Source: JAIQFL01 sp035501495
GTDB lineage: Bacteria > Acidobacteriota > Terriglobia > Bryobacterales > Bryobacteraceae
DNA: 64,000 nt
NCBI GenBank assembly: GCA_035501495.1
Contig: DATJWB010000314.1
Coordinates: 62,001 to 126,000, forward strand
Direction: 5' to 3'
Part shown: piece after piece, positions 1 to 8,229 of the stretch
How positions within the stretch are numbered: position 1 is the first letter of the stretch
How the letters are laid out: each line of letters begins with the position of its first letter
Position numbers and translations under genes: made by a program
Notes under the pieces: model-generated
What the model saw: the letters and a program-made list of their open reading frames with translations, nothing else
The model's database searches: none
What the model was told of the DNA's origin: nothing

Positions 1-1
1 A

Positions 2-787
2 AAGGTTCCCGCGCTGGCTCCGATGATCGGTCCGGACGGGCAGGTCATTCCTTCGGTGGCCCAGGGATCATTCCCCATGATGGTGCAATACCTTCTTCCC
101 CCGGGACTGCGCGGCATTGTGGTGGCCGGACTGCTTTCGGCGCTCATGGGGTCGCTCGCCGGGGTCTTCAACGCCTGCTCGACTCTGTTTACCGTGGACC
201 TGTACGAGAAATGGAAGCCTCGCTCCACGGAGCATGAACTGGTGCGCGTGGGCCGAATCGCGACCACCATCATGGTGTTGATTGCCATGGTATGGATTCC
301 GGTGATCAAGGGCGCGCAGGGGTTGTATAACTATTTGCAGACGGTGCAAGGGTATTTGGCGCCGCCGATCTTCGTCGTGTTTTTCTTCGGGGTCTTCTCC
401 AAGCGGCTCAACGCACAGGGGGCGTTGTGGTCCATGATTGTGGGATTTGCTTTGGGGCTGTTCCGCATGGCGGTGGACACACCGGTGACCATGGGGCTCT
501 CGGGCTTCCAGAACGGCTATTCCGAGGGATCGTTTCTGTGGATCATCAACAACATTTACTTCCAGTATTGGAGCGTGCTGATTACGGTCGTATCGGCAGT
601 GGTGATGGTGGTGGTAAGCCGCCTGACGGAGGAGCCGGATTACAGCAGAATCCGGAGCCTGACGTTTGCGACCGCGACCAAGGAAGACCTGGCCCACACG
701 CGCGCCAGTTGGAGTTGGCAGGAAGTGGCGGGGTCGGGGGTGGTCCTGGCGTGCATACTGGGTGCGTATCTGTATTTCCGGGGGTGA
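2..787 (+). CDS. Sodium/solute symporter (SSS family), C-terminal part
   Basis: This reading frame is open from the first bases of the window, so the gene starts upstream and only about 261 C-terminal residues are visible. The visible part is hydrophobic, with several membrane segments. It contains the stretch GIVVAGLLSALMGSLAG followed by a soluble loop (VDLYEKWKP) and further helices, as in the C-terminal half of SGLT/PutP-like sodium/solute symporters. The last helix (VVLACILGAYLYF) is followed directly by the stop. The substrate cannot be told from this part. The gene stands before a flagellar operon with no apparent functional link. An internal ATG at 23 is not the real start. The family call is good; the substrate is unknown. 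Confidence 0.8.
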   Translation, partial: KVPALAPMIGPDGQVIPSVAQGSFPMMVQYLLPPGLRGIVVAGLLSALMGSLAGVFNACSTLFTVDLYEKWKPRSTEHELVRVGRIATTIMVLIAMVWIPVIKGAQGLYNYLQTVQGYLAPPIFVVFFFGVFSKRLNAQGALWSMIVGFALGLFRMAVDTPVTMGLSGFQNGYSEGSFLWIINNIYFQYWSVLITVVSAVVMVVVSRLTEEPDYSRIRSLTFATATKEDLAHTRASWSWQEVAGSGVVLACILGAYLYFRG

Positions 788-804
788 CACCATCGTCTTG
801 GTGT
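787..804 (+). terminator. Possible weak hairpin after the symporter gene
   Basis: The arms ACACCA (787-792) and TGGTGT (799-804) are perfectly complementary around a 6-nt loop and overlap the symporter stop codon. There is no T-run after them, so a rho-independent terminator is only a possibility. The rest of the gap up to the flagellar operon (805-912) shows nothing else that I can support. Confidence 0.25.
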
Positions 805-942
805 GTGAGCGGGTGGCCATCCGTGGCCCTGATTCGTGACAAGAAATTGCCACGCGCCACGAAACTGCCGCTTCCTGCAGGCCTCCTTTCATGATTCCAG
901 GGAACTTACGGGTTGGTCCCCTGCCTGCATCCCGACGCCGTG

Positions 943-1278
943 ATGTTGGATCGGCTTGCGGGGCAACTCGAGCGATACATGGACCTGTTGAGCGCCCGGC
1001 AGAAACTGGTGGCGTCGAATGTCGCCAATGCGGACACACCCGGCTATCACACCCAGGACATCGATTTTCAATCGGAGTTTCTGAACGCCGGAGGCGGGAC
1101 ACCGCGGATTGTCGAAGTTCCGGACTTGCCGGTCAAGAACGACGGCAATGACGTCAGCCTCGACCGCGAGTCGCGTTTGTTGGCGGAGAACGGCCTGAGG
1201 TTTCAGCTGGCCTCGAATCTGCTGCGGTACGAAATTCGGGTGGTTCGCTCCGCGATCCAGGGAGGGCAAGGATCGTGA
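943..1278 (+). CDS. flgB: Flagellar basal-body rod protein FlgB
   Basis: FlgB is a proximal rod subunit of the flagellar basal body, exported through the flagellar type III system. The N-terminus MLDRLAGQLERYMDLLSARQ followed by a VANADTPGY motif is the typical FlgB/FlgC/FlgG rod signature, and the length (111 aa) is a little short for FlgB. The ATG at 943 gives the usual MLD start. A TTG at 913 in the same frame, with AGGGA upstream, would add ten residues that do not look like FlgB. The stop overlaps the GTG start of flgC (GTGA), so the two are probably translationally coupled. This is the first gene of the operon. Confidence 0.92.
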   Translation: MLDRLAGQLERYMDLLSARQKLVASNVANADTPGYHTQDIDFQSEFLNAGGGTPRIVEVPDLPVKNDGNDVSLDRESRLLAENGLRFQLASNLLRYEIRVVRSAIQGGQGS

Positions 1279-1709
1279 GCCTCTTTTCGGTTTTGTCTAT
1301 TGGCGCGTCCGGGATGGCAGCCCAGCGGACGCGCGCCGAGATGTTGACCGAGAATCTCGCCAACGCGGAGACGACGCGCACGCCGGAAGGCGGTCCGTAC
1401 CGCCGCAAAGATGTGGTTTTCGAAACCACGGCTGCGGCATCGCCGTTTTCATCGGTCTTCGATGCCACGGTGCAAGCTCCCGGCGGCGTGGCGGTTTCCG
1501 AAATCGTCACCGACACGCGCGACCCGGAAATGCGGTACCTCCCCGGCCATCCCGATGCCAATGCCGAGGGTTACGTGGCGTTTCCCCGAATCAATCCCGC
1601 CGAGGATATGGTGGACCTGATGGGCGCGACACGCAGCTATGAAGCGAACGTGGCCGCCATCAGTTCGGTAAAGGATATGATCCAGCGATCTTTCGATCTG
1701 TTCCGTTAA
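1275..1709 (+). CDS. flgC: Flagellar basal-body rod protein FlgC
   Basis: FlgC is a proximal rod protein, 144 aa here. The N-terminus SLFSVLSIGASGMAAQRTRA and the following LTENLANAETTRTPEGGPY match the flagellar rod N-terminal motif. The C-terminal stretch DLMGATRSYEANVAAISS matches the rod/hook C-terminal coiled-coil motif. Translation starts at GTG 1275, overlapping the flgB stop by 4 nt. The order flgB-flgC-fliE is the classic rod/export cluster order. Confidence 0.95.
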   Translation: MSLFSVLSIGASGMAAQRTRAEMLTENLANAETTRTPEGGPYRRKDVVFETTAAASPFSSVFDATVQAPGGVAVSEIVTDTRDPEMRYLPGHPDANAEGYVAFPRINPAEDMVDLMGATRSYEANVAAISSVKDMIQRSFDLFR

Positions 1710-1717
1710 GGACGACA

Positions 1718-2014
1718 ATGTCTGCACCCATTAGCCCGATTTCCGGAGGGGCTCTCCCGGATTCGATCCGCCCGGCGGGGCAGTCTGCCGGCGGCGGCGC
1801 GTTTCAGGACGTGTTCACCAGCGCGATTCAGCAGGTCGAGGCGTTCAATCAGAACGCCTCGGAATCGGTCCAGCGCTTTCTCTCCGGGGAGGGCGAAGAA
1901 CTCCACACCACCATCATGGCTACCCAGCGGGCCGAATTGGCCTTCGACATGTTCCTCCAGGTTCGCAACAAGGTGGTCAGCGCCTACCAGGAGATCATGC
2001 GGATGCAATTGTGA
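1718..2014 (+). CDS. fliE: Flagellar hook-basal body complex protein FliE
   Basis: FliE joins the MS ring (FliF) to the rod. The protein has 98 aa, the usual length. The C-terminal half (FQDVFTSAIQQVEAFNQNAS, then TTIMATQRAELAFDMFLQVR and NKVVSAYQEIMRMQL) is the conserved helical FliE region. The N-terminal 30 residues are rich in Gly, Ser and Pro and variable. The gene is 8 nt downstream of flgC and 62 nt before fliF in the same orientation. Confidence 0.95.
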   Translation: MSAPISPISGGALPDSIRPAGQSAGGGAFQDVFTSAIQQVEAFNQNASESVQRFLSGEGEELHTTIMATQRAELAFDMFLQVRNKVVSAYQEIMRMQL

Positions 2015-2076
2015 GGCTATAAGGTTCCGGCCGGATCCTGCCGATCTGACTGACAGGCGACAGAAAACGAACCGCC

Positions 2077-3762
2077 ATGAAAAAGATTCTGGCCAATCTC
2101 ACCACCAGGCAGCGGATCAGCATTGTGGTGGTGGCGCTTCTGGCCGGCGCGGGCCTCTACACGCTGGTACATAATCAGCGGGAAGCGGACTTTAAACCCC
2201 TGTTTTCGGGCCTTGCGCCTGAAGATGCCGCCGGCATCGTGCAGAAACTCAAAGAGACGGGAGTGGATTATCGTTTGCCGGAGGGAGGCGGGGCGGTATT
2301 GGTGCCTTCCGGGCGGCTCGCCGAGCTGAGAATCGTCATGGCCGCTGCCGGACTTCCCAAGACCGGCCAGATCGGCTTCGAATTGTTCGACAAGCCCAAC
2401 CTGGGCGCTACTGAATTCACCGAACATGTGAACTACCGGCGTGCCCTCGAAGGCGAGTTGGAACGGTCGGTCATGTCGCTGGCCGAGGTGGAGCAGGCTC
2501 GCGTGCATATCACATTTCCCAAGGAGTCGGTTTTCCTGGATGCGCAGCAGCCGGCTAAAGCCAGCGTCCTGGTGAAGATCCGGCGGGGTTCGCGCCTGGC
2601 TCCGCAGAATGTCCTGGCGATCAACCACCTGGTGGCCAGCGCGGTCGAGGGGCTCTCTCCCGACGCCGTATCGGTCCTGGACATGAATGGCAATCTGTTA
2701 GGGCGTCCGCGGGCCCCGGGAAGCCTCGACGGCTCGGAGGCGTCGGAAGCCACCCTGGACTACCGGCATAAGATCGAAGCGGATCTCCTCGTCAAGATCA
2801 ACTCCACGCTCGGCCCGCTGCTGGGGGAGAACAAGTTCCGCGCAGCCGTTTCCGTAGAATGCGACTTCACAGGGGGAGAGCAAAGCGAGGAGGTTTTCGA
2901 TCCGGCCCGCTCCGTCATGTCCAGTTCCCAGAGAACCGAGGACAGCTCCGGGGCAGGCGGGGCGAACGGAGTGCCCGGAACTGCCTCGACTTTGCCCAGG
3001 CCCACTTCGCGCCCGGGCAGCAGTTCGCGCTCGGTCTCGCGCGTCACCGAGAATATCACCTACCAATCGTCGCGGCTGGTCAAGAAGACCCGTATTCCGG
3101 CCGGCGGGGTGAAGAAGATGTCCCTGGCGGTGCTTGTGGACCAGGAGGTCACCTGGGAGGGTGCGAAACGTGTGCTGGTTCCCCCGTCCGCGGACAAGTT
3201 GAAAGTCATACGGGATCTGGTGGCCGGGATCACGGGCCTCACCCCGGAGCGCGGTGACCAGCTCGTCATCGACACCCTGCCTTTCGAGACGACACTGCTC
3301 CTGGAGCCCCCAGTGCCTCCCACTCCCCCGGCGGCAACGCCGGCCGCGCCGTCAGCACCGCTGGCGACCTTCATGAAGTTGGATCGTAAGAAGCAGATCA
3401 TGATCGGCGGAGCGGCAGGGGGCGTCCTGGTATTGATCGGGGTCGCCATATTGCTCTTGCGCCGGCGGCGAAAGGTCGCACATTCGGCCGAGGTTACGGG
3501 TCCGACGCCTCTGCCGGCAGGTGAGGCCGGCGCGGCGGCCGCTCCGGCCGACGGAGTCGAACACCGAATCGAATCCAAACTGGCGGAGCGTGACGCGTTA
3601 CAGCAAAAAATGGATGCCCAGGCGCTCAACGCGCTCAAAATTGCCCCCGTCATCACCAAGACGGCCGAGGTGCTCGCCAAGCACCTCCGCGAGAAAGTTG
3701 CCAAGGACCCTGAGATATCCGCACAGATTCTGCGGACGTGGATTCGCGAGGAGGAAGGCTGA
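2077..3762 (+). CDS. fliF: Flagellar MS-ring protein FliF
   Basis: FliF builds the membrane-embedded MS ring that carries the rotor. The 561-aa protein has a membrane segment near residues 14-32 and a second one near 440-462 followed by RRRRK, with the periplasmic ring-building domains between them (for example LAELRIVMAAAGLPK and GATEFTEHVNYRRALEGELE). A Pro/Ala-rich linker precedes the second segment. The acidic C-terminal tail ends in ISAQILRTWIREEEG, the FliG-binding type of tail. Size and layout are normal. The gap to fliG is 106 nt, the longest in the operon. Confidence 0.96.
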   Translation: MKKILANLTTRQRISIVVVALLAGAGLYTLVHNQREADFKPLFSGLAPEDAAGIVQKLKETGVDYRLPEGGGAVLVPSGRLAELRIVMAAAGLPKTGQIGFELFDKPNLGATEFTEHVNYRRALEGELERSVMSLAEVEQARVHITFPKESVFLDAQQPAKASVLVKIRRGSRLAPQNVLAINHLVASAVEGLSPDAVSVLDMNGNLLGRPRAPGSLDGSEASEATLDYRHKIEADLLVKINSTLGPLLGENKFRAAVSVECDFTGGEQSEEVFDPARSVMSSSQRTEDSSGAGGANGVPGTASTLPRPTSRPGSSSRSVSRVTENITYQSSRLVKKTRIPAGGVKKMSLAVLVDQEVTWEGAKRVLVPPSADKLKVIRDLVAGITGLTPERGDQLVIDTLPFETTLLLEPPVPPTPPAATPAAPSAPLATFMKLDRKKQIMIGGAAGGVLVLIGVAILLLRRRRKVAHSAEVTGPTPLPAGEAGAAAAPADGVEHRIESKLAERDALQQKMDAQALNALKIAPVITKTAEVLAKHLREKVAKDPEISAQILRTWIREEEG

Positions 3763-3868
3763 TGATCGCCGTCCGGGGGCACCGGGATCGCGCAGACTCG
3801 TCATCCCGGCGTCTCCGCGTTTTGGCGGTGATGTCTTGGGGACGATTTGAAGCCGGGGAGCAGCGAGC

Positions 3869-4903
3869 ATGATTGTCAATACCACCAAACCGGAGACCGA
3901 GAACCTTCCGACCCTGCGCAAGGCGGCGATGCTGCTGATCGTGCTGGGCGAGCAGGCGAGCGCCGACATGCTGCAGCATCTGGCGGAAGAGGATGTCCAG
4001 AAGGTCAGCCGCGAGGTGGCCAAGATTACCGCAATCTCCTCAGAGCAGGCCGAGGGCGTATTGAACGAGTTTCATCAACTCTCCACGGCAGGCACCTACG
4101 TGGCACGGGGAGGTATCGAATTTGCGCGAAAACTGCTGATGCGTGCCTTCACACCGGAGACCGCCAAACGCCTGCTTGACCGGCTGGCGAAAGCATTAGG
4201 CACGGAAGCCGCCTCGTTTGACGCCATCCAAAAGGCCGACCCCCAGCAACTCGCCAAGTTTATCCACAACGAACACCCCCAGACCATCGCCCTGGTGTTG
4301 TCTCACCTCAATCCGAGCCAGGCGGCCGCGCTGTTGACCTCGCTGCCCGCGAACCTGCGGTCCGATGTATCGCTCCGCATGGCCAGCCTCGACCAGATCT
4401 CCCCGGAAGTCATCCTCAAGATTGCCGGAGTGATTGGCCAGAAGCTGATGGCCCTCGGGGAATTCAGCCGCGAATCGTACGGCGGCGTTCGCGCGGTCGC
4501 CGAGATGTTGAATCGGCTGGACTCCGGTTCGAGCCATGAGATCCTCGACGACATTCAAAAACAGGATGCCAACCTGGTCGAGACCATCCGGCACCTCATG
4601 TTCACCTTTGAGGATCTGCTCCTGATCGATCCGGTGGGCCTGAAAGAGGTGCTGGGCAAGGTTGACCGCAAGGTGCTGACGGTCGCCCTGAAGGGTACCA
4701 GCGAGCAGTTGCGGAACCAGGTATTGAGCTGCATGTCGCAGCGCGGCGCGGACATGTTGCGAGAGGATATGGAGGCGCTCGGTCCGATCAAGATCAAGGA
4801 GGTTCAGGCCGCCCAGCAGCAGATCATCAGCCTGGTCCGCAAGCTGGAAGCGGAAGGAGTCTTGAGCTTGAAGGGCACGGTCGGAGAGCAGTATGTCGTC
4901 TAA
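3869..4903 (+). CDS. fliG: Flagellar motor switch protein FliG
   Basis: FliG is the rotor switch protein that sits on FliF and takes torque from MotA. The protein has 344 aa. The EHPQ motif appears as NEHPQTIALVLSHLNPSQAA. The C-terminal charged helix region reads GPIKIKEVQAAQQQIISLVR, with the usual end KLEAEGVLSLKG. The length is normal. The 3' end overlaps fliH by 11 nt. The start at ATG 3869 follows a purine-rich stretch (GGGGAGCAGCGAGC). Confidence 0.96.
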   Translation: MIVNTTKPETENLPTLRKAAMLLIVLGEQASADMLQHLAEEDVQKVSREVAKITAISSEQAEGVLNEFHQLSTAGTYVARGGIEFARKLLMRAFTPETAKRLLDRLAKALGTEAASFDAIQKADPQQLAKFIHNEHPQTIALVLSHLNPSQAAALLTSLPANLRSDVSLRMASLDQISPEVILKIAGVIGQKLMALGEFSRESYGGVRAVAEMLNRLDSGSSHEILDDIQKQDANLVETIRHLMFTFEDLLLIDPVGLKEVLGKVDRKVLTVALKGTSEQLRNQVLSCMSQRGADMLREDMEALGPIKIKEVQAAQQQIISLVRKLEAEGVLSLKGTVGEQYVV

Positions 4904-5546
4904 GATCCTGCAGCCGGGCGACCCTCGGGCGGTCACTCCGCTGGCGCTGCGGCAGGTGCTCGTGACGGGAGGAGAACGACCGGCGTCCGAACAAGAGCCG
5001 CAGGAACATTTTGCCGAGCGCCTGTCACAAATCGAGCGGCAGCATCAGAAGCAGATTGAGGAGGTGCGCGCCGCGGCCCTGAGGGAAGGCGAGGCGGCCG
5101 GCCGGAACCGCGCCGCAGGGGAAATCCAGCCGGTGATCGAACGCCTCGCCCGCACCATCGAGGAACTGTCCCAAATCCGTGCCCGCTTTCGCAAGGAAGC
5201 CGAGGCTGACATGGTCAAACTATCGCTGGCGATTGCCAGGCGCGTCGTGCGGCGCGAACTGGCGATCGATCCCGAGGCTTTACACGGGTTGGTGATGGCC
5301 GCCCTCGAAAAGCTGCAAGGCCAGGAACTCTGCCGCGTAAAAGTCCATCCCGCGCATGCCGCAGTCGTCAAGTCCTGTCTCCAGAAGCTGGATAACGGAA
5401 GCGCCATCGAGGTGCTGCCGGACGCGTCGCGCGAGCCCGGCACCGTGATCTTCGAAACCCAGCGGGGCAACCTGGATGCCTCGATTGATTCCCAATTCCG
5501 GGAAATCGAGCGTGGCCTCGCGGATTGCCTGCGGAGGCATTCGTGA
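4893..5546 (+). CDS. fliH: Flagellar assembly protein FliH
   Basis: FliH is the peripheral stator-like partner that holds the FliI ATPase of the flagellar export apparatus. The protein has 217 aa. It has a charged, probably coiled-coil middle (ERLSQIERQHQKQIEEV, then GEAAGRNRAAGEIQPVIERL) and a conserved C-terminal part (MVKLSLAIARRVVRRELAID, then VHPAH). Sequence conservation in FliH is low, so part of the call rests on its place between fliG and fliI. It overlaps fliG by 11 nt, and its stop overlaps the GTG start of fliI. Confidence 0.88.
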   Translation: MSSKILQPGDPRAVTPLALRQVLVTGGERPASEQEPQEHFAERLSQIERQHQKQIEEVRAAALREGEAAGRNRAAGEIQPVIERLARTIEELSQIRARFRKEAEADMVKLSLAIARRVVRRELAIDPEALHGLVMAALEKLQGQELCRVKVHPAHAAVVKSCLQKLDNGSAIEVLPDASREPGTVIFETQRGNLDASIDSQFREIERGLADCLRRHS

Positions 5547-6913
5547 GCGAAAAGATCTCGTTCGGCCCGTATTTCGCCCAACTCGAGCGCGTGTCCCCGT
5601 TCCGCTGGACGGGCAATGTGACGGATGTCGTCGGCCTTTTGATTGAATCTCGCGGACCGCAAGTGGGCATCGGGGATTTCTGCGAAGTGAAGACCTCCAC
5701 CGGCCGCCTCATCCGTACCCAGGTGGTCGGGTTCCGCGAAGGCCGGGTACTTTCCATGCCGCTCGAAGAGACCGACGGGCTGCAAATGGGCGACATCGTG
5801 GCTGCGCGCAGCGGCGACGCCCGCGTCGAAGTGGGCCCGGGACTGTTGGGACGGGTGATCGACGGATTTGGCAAGCCCATCGACGGCGGGCCGCCCATCG
5901 AGGCGCAGGATTCCTACCACCTCTATGGAGTACCCACCAATCCGCTCGAACGGGAGCACATCACCCAGCCGCTGGTGACTGGCATTCGGGCCATCGACAG
6001 CCTGCTGCCCTGCGGGAAGGGGCAGCGCATCGGAATCTTCGGAGGCAGCGGGGTCGGCAAGAGCACGCTGCTCGGGTCGATGTCGCGGCACAATTCCGCC
6101 GACGTCACGGTGATCGGCATGATCGGCGAGCGCAACCGCGAGGTTCGGGGCTTCCTGGAGAACGAACTGGGTCCGGAGGGCCGCAAGCGTTCGGTGGTCG
6201 TCTGCGCAACCTCGGAACGTCCGGCGCCGTTGCGGGTTCGCGCCTGCTTCGTGGCGCTGGCGGTCGCGGAGTACTTTCGCGACCAGGGAGCCAGCGTGCT
6301 GCTGGTGATGGACTCGGTGACCCGCCTCGCTATGGCGCAGCGGGAGATCGGCCTGGCCGCGGGTGAGCCGCCCAGCCAGAAGGGGTATACGCCGTCGGTT
6401 TTCAATCTGCTGCCCAAAGTCCTGGAGCGCGCGGGAAACTTCCGGCGCGGATCGATCACCGGCTTCTTCACCGTTCTGGTGGAAGGAGACGACTTCAACG
6501 AACCGATCTGCGACGCCGTGCGCGGCATTCTGGACGGTCACTACATCCTCTCGCGGCAACTGGCCGCCCAAGGCCACTATCCGGCAATCGATATCCTGCA
6601 TTCGGTGAGCCGGCTGACTTCGGCAATCGCGACGCCGCGCCAGAAGCTCGCCGGGACCAAACTGCGCCAGGCGCTGGCCGCCTATCGCGACGCCGAGGAT
6701 CTGATCCAGTTGGGCGCCTATGTGTCGGGGTCGAACCCGGTGCTGGATGCCAGCATCCGCTTTCGGCCCGAACTGCTGGAATTCCTGCAGCAGAACCACA
6801 CCACCACCACCTCGCTGGACGAAACCTTGTCGCGGATGGAGGGCCTGGCCGCGAAATTGGATACGGGCGTCGAGTTGGCGCCGGCGAACAACCACGTGGT
6901 GCAGAAGAAATGA
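5543..6913 (+). CDS. fliI: Flagellum-specific ATPase FliI
   Basis: FliI is the F1-beta-like ATPase that drives flagellar protein export. It carries Walker A GGSGVGKST, Walker B LLVMDSVTRLAMAQRE, and the family segment GLAAGEPPSQKGYTPSVF. The start chosen is GTG 5543, which overlaps the fliH TGA (GTGA). A TTG 18 nt upstream would also be in frame but lacks this coupling. The protein has about 456 aa, the normal length. It ends with an ATGA overlap into fliJ. Confidence 0.96.
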   Translation: MSEKISFGPYFAQLERVSPFRWTGNVTDVVGLLIESRGPQVGIGDFCEVKTSTGRLIRTQVVGFREGRVLSMPLEETDGLQMGDIVAARSGDARVEVGPGLLGRVIDGFGKPIDGGPPIEAQDSYHLYGVPTNPLEREHITQPLVTGIRAIDSLLPCGKGQRIGIFGGSGVGKSTLLGSMSRHNSADVTVIGMIGERNREVRGFLENELGPEGRKRSVVVCATSERPAPLRVRACFVALAVAEYFRDQGASVLLVMDSVTRLAMAQREIGLAAGEPPSQKGYTPSVFNLLPKVLERAGNFRRGSITGFFTVLVEGDDFNEPICDAVRGILDGHYILSRQLAAQGHYPAIDILHSVSRLTSAIATPRQKLAGTKLRQALAAYRDAEDLIQLGAYVSGSNPVLDASIRFRPELLEFLQQNHTTTTSLDETLSRMEGLAAKLDTGVELAPANNHVVQKK

Positions 6914-7347
6914 AAGCGTTCCACTTTCCCCTGCAGAAGGTTCTCGACTGGCGCCGCACGCAGCTCGAGCTGGAAGAGATGCGGTTCCGCCAGCAGTCGG
7001 CCGCGCTGGCCGGGCTGGACCGGGCCAGCACGCAACTGGCCGCCGCGGGCAGCACCGCCGAACGCCAGGTCCGCGCCTGGAAACCGGTGGCGGGCAGCGA
7101 ACTCTCGGCTCTCGGAAGCTACCGGCTTCACGTGAAGCTGAAAGAGACGGAACTCGCCCGGTCGCGCGCCGAATGCCGGCAGGAGCTCGGGAGGCGCGAG
7201 AGCGCCATGCTGGAGGCCCGGCGGCGCCTGCGGCTGCTCGAACGGCTGAAGGAGCGCAGACTGGCAGAGTGGTGCCGGGAGCGCGACCGCGAACTGGAGG
7301 ATCTCGCCTCGGAAGCCTATCTGGCGAAATGGAAACGGCGTGAGTGA
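6910..7347 (+). CDS. fliJ: Flagellar export chaperone FliJ
   Basis: FliJ is the small coiled-coil stalk protein of the FliI ATPase. The 145-aa protein is highly charged and helical from end to end, with the typical N-terminus KAFHFPLQKVLDWRRTQLEL. Primary sequence similarity in FliJ is weak, but size, coiled-coil character and position after fliI agree. The start overlaps the fliI stop (ATGA). This is the last flagellar gene in the window. Hook-length, hook, motor and filament genes must lie elsewhere. Confidence 0.88.
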   Translation: MKAFHFPLQKVLDWRRTQLELEEMRFRQQSAALAGLDRASTQLAAAGSTAERQVRAWKPVAGSELSALGSYRLHVKLKETELARSRAECRQELGRRESAMLEARRRLRLLERLKERRLAEWCRERDRELEDLASEAYLAKWKRRE

Positions 7348-7360
7348 ACTGGCCGTCCCC

Positions 7361-7366
7361 TATAAT
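7361..7366 (+). promoter_or_regulatory. -10 box of hemQ, leaderless arrangement
   Basis: A perfect TATAAT lies exactly 7 nt before the ATG at 7374, so the transcript would begin at or next to the start codon. There is no Shine-Dalgarno sequence in the gap, and no clear -35 box 17 nt upstream. Confidence 0.55.
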
Positions 7367-7373
7367 GGTCTGC

Positions 7374-8213
7374 ATGACTCCAGAGACCCTTGCCGATGTG
7401 GCTCTGCCTGCCGTCCCCCTGACGGTTGAAGGCGCCAGCGTCCTTCACCAGATGATGCGTTTCCGCTGGCCGGCCTGGCGCGCCCTGGCAGCCGGAACAC
7501 GCGCCGCGATTCTCGACGAAGCTGCTCCCTGCCTGTCGGCGATGGCCCATCCGAACGATGGCCGCCAGACCGCGATCTATTCCATGCTGGGACACAAGGG
7601 CGACCTGATGTTTGTCCATTTCCGGCGCAGCTTTGAGGAACTCAATCAGGCAGAAGTGGCTTTGGCCCGGCTCCGGCTCAGCGACTACCTGGAGCCGGCT
7701 ACTTCGTACCTCTCCATCATCGAGCTCGGCCTGTACGAATCCACATCCAAGGTTTACGGCGATCTGGCCGCACGCGGGGTCGAACTGCATTCCGAAGAAT
7801 GGAAGCGGGAGATCGAGATGGTGCTCGACCGCCAGAGGCAGGCGATGGCGCCGCGGCTGTGGCCGGAGATACCGGCGGCCAGGTACATCTGTTTTTATCC
7901 GATGGACCGGCGCCGCGGCGAGAGCGTCAACTGGTATACCGAGGCCATGGCGGATCGCAAGCGGATGATGCACGAGCACGGCATGGTAGGGCGCCGATAC
8001 GCGGGAGAGGTGCGGCAGATCATCACGGGTTCGATCGGATTCGACGACTGGGAATGGGGCGTGGACCTTTTCGCCGACGACCCACTGGTCTTCAAGAAAC
8101 TGATTTACGAGATGCGATTCGATCACGTCAGCGCGGTTTACGCGCTGTTCGGCGCATTTTATATCGGCTTGCGTCTGGCGCCCTCGGACCTGGGCGGCAT
8201 TTTGAGCTGCTGA
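7374..8213 (+). CDS. hemQ: HemQ-like coproheme decarboxylase (chlorite dismutase family)
   Basis: HemQ converts iron-coproporphyrin III (coproheme) to heme b in the coproporphyrin-dependent heme pathway used by Gram-positives and several other phyla. The 279-aa protein has the C-terminal family core: YPMDRRRGESVNWY, then MMHEHGMVGRRYAGEV, IITGSIGFDDWEWGVDLFAD and FKKLIYEMRFDHVSAVYALF. The Tyr of the YPM motif is the expected catalytic residue and the His of HEHGM the expected heme ligand, by family analogy. The ATG at 7374 is chosen because it sits 7 nt after TATAAT. An upstream in-frame ATG at 7344 would overlap fliJ. Heme supply fits the multiheme cytochrome genes that follow. Confidence 0.88.
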   Translation: MTPETLADVALPAVPLTVEGASVLHQMMRFRWPAWRALAAGTRAAILDEAAPCLSAMAHPNDGRQTAIYSMLGHKGDLMFVHFRRSFEELNQAEVALARLRLSDYLEPATSYLSIIELGLYESTSKVYGDLAARGVELHSEEWKREIEMVLDRQRQAMAPRLWPEIPAARYICFYPMDRRRGESVNWYTEAMADRKRMMHEHGMVGRRYAGEVRQIITGSIGFDDWEWGVDLFADDPLVFKKLIYEMRFDHVSAVYALFGAFYIGLRLAPSDLGGILSC

Positions 8214-8229
8214 AGGCCGGCCGGACCGC

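Noticed and set aside
5045..7375. Very long open frame on the minus strand opposite fliH-fliI-fliJ
   Set aside because: It is antisense to three clear flagellar genes, rich in Arg/Ala/Pro as expected for the complement of GC-rich codons, and matches no protein family.
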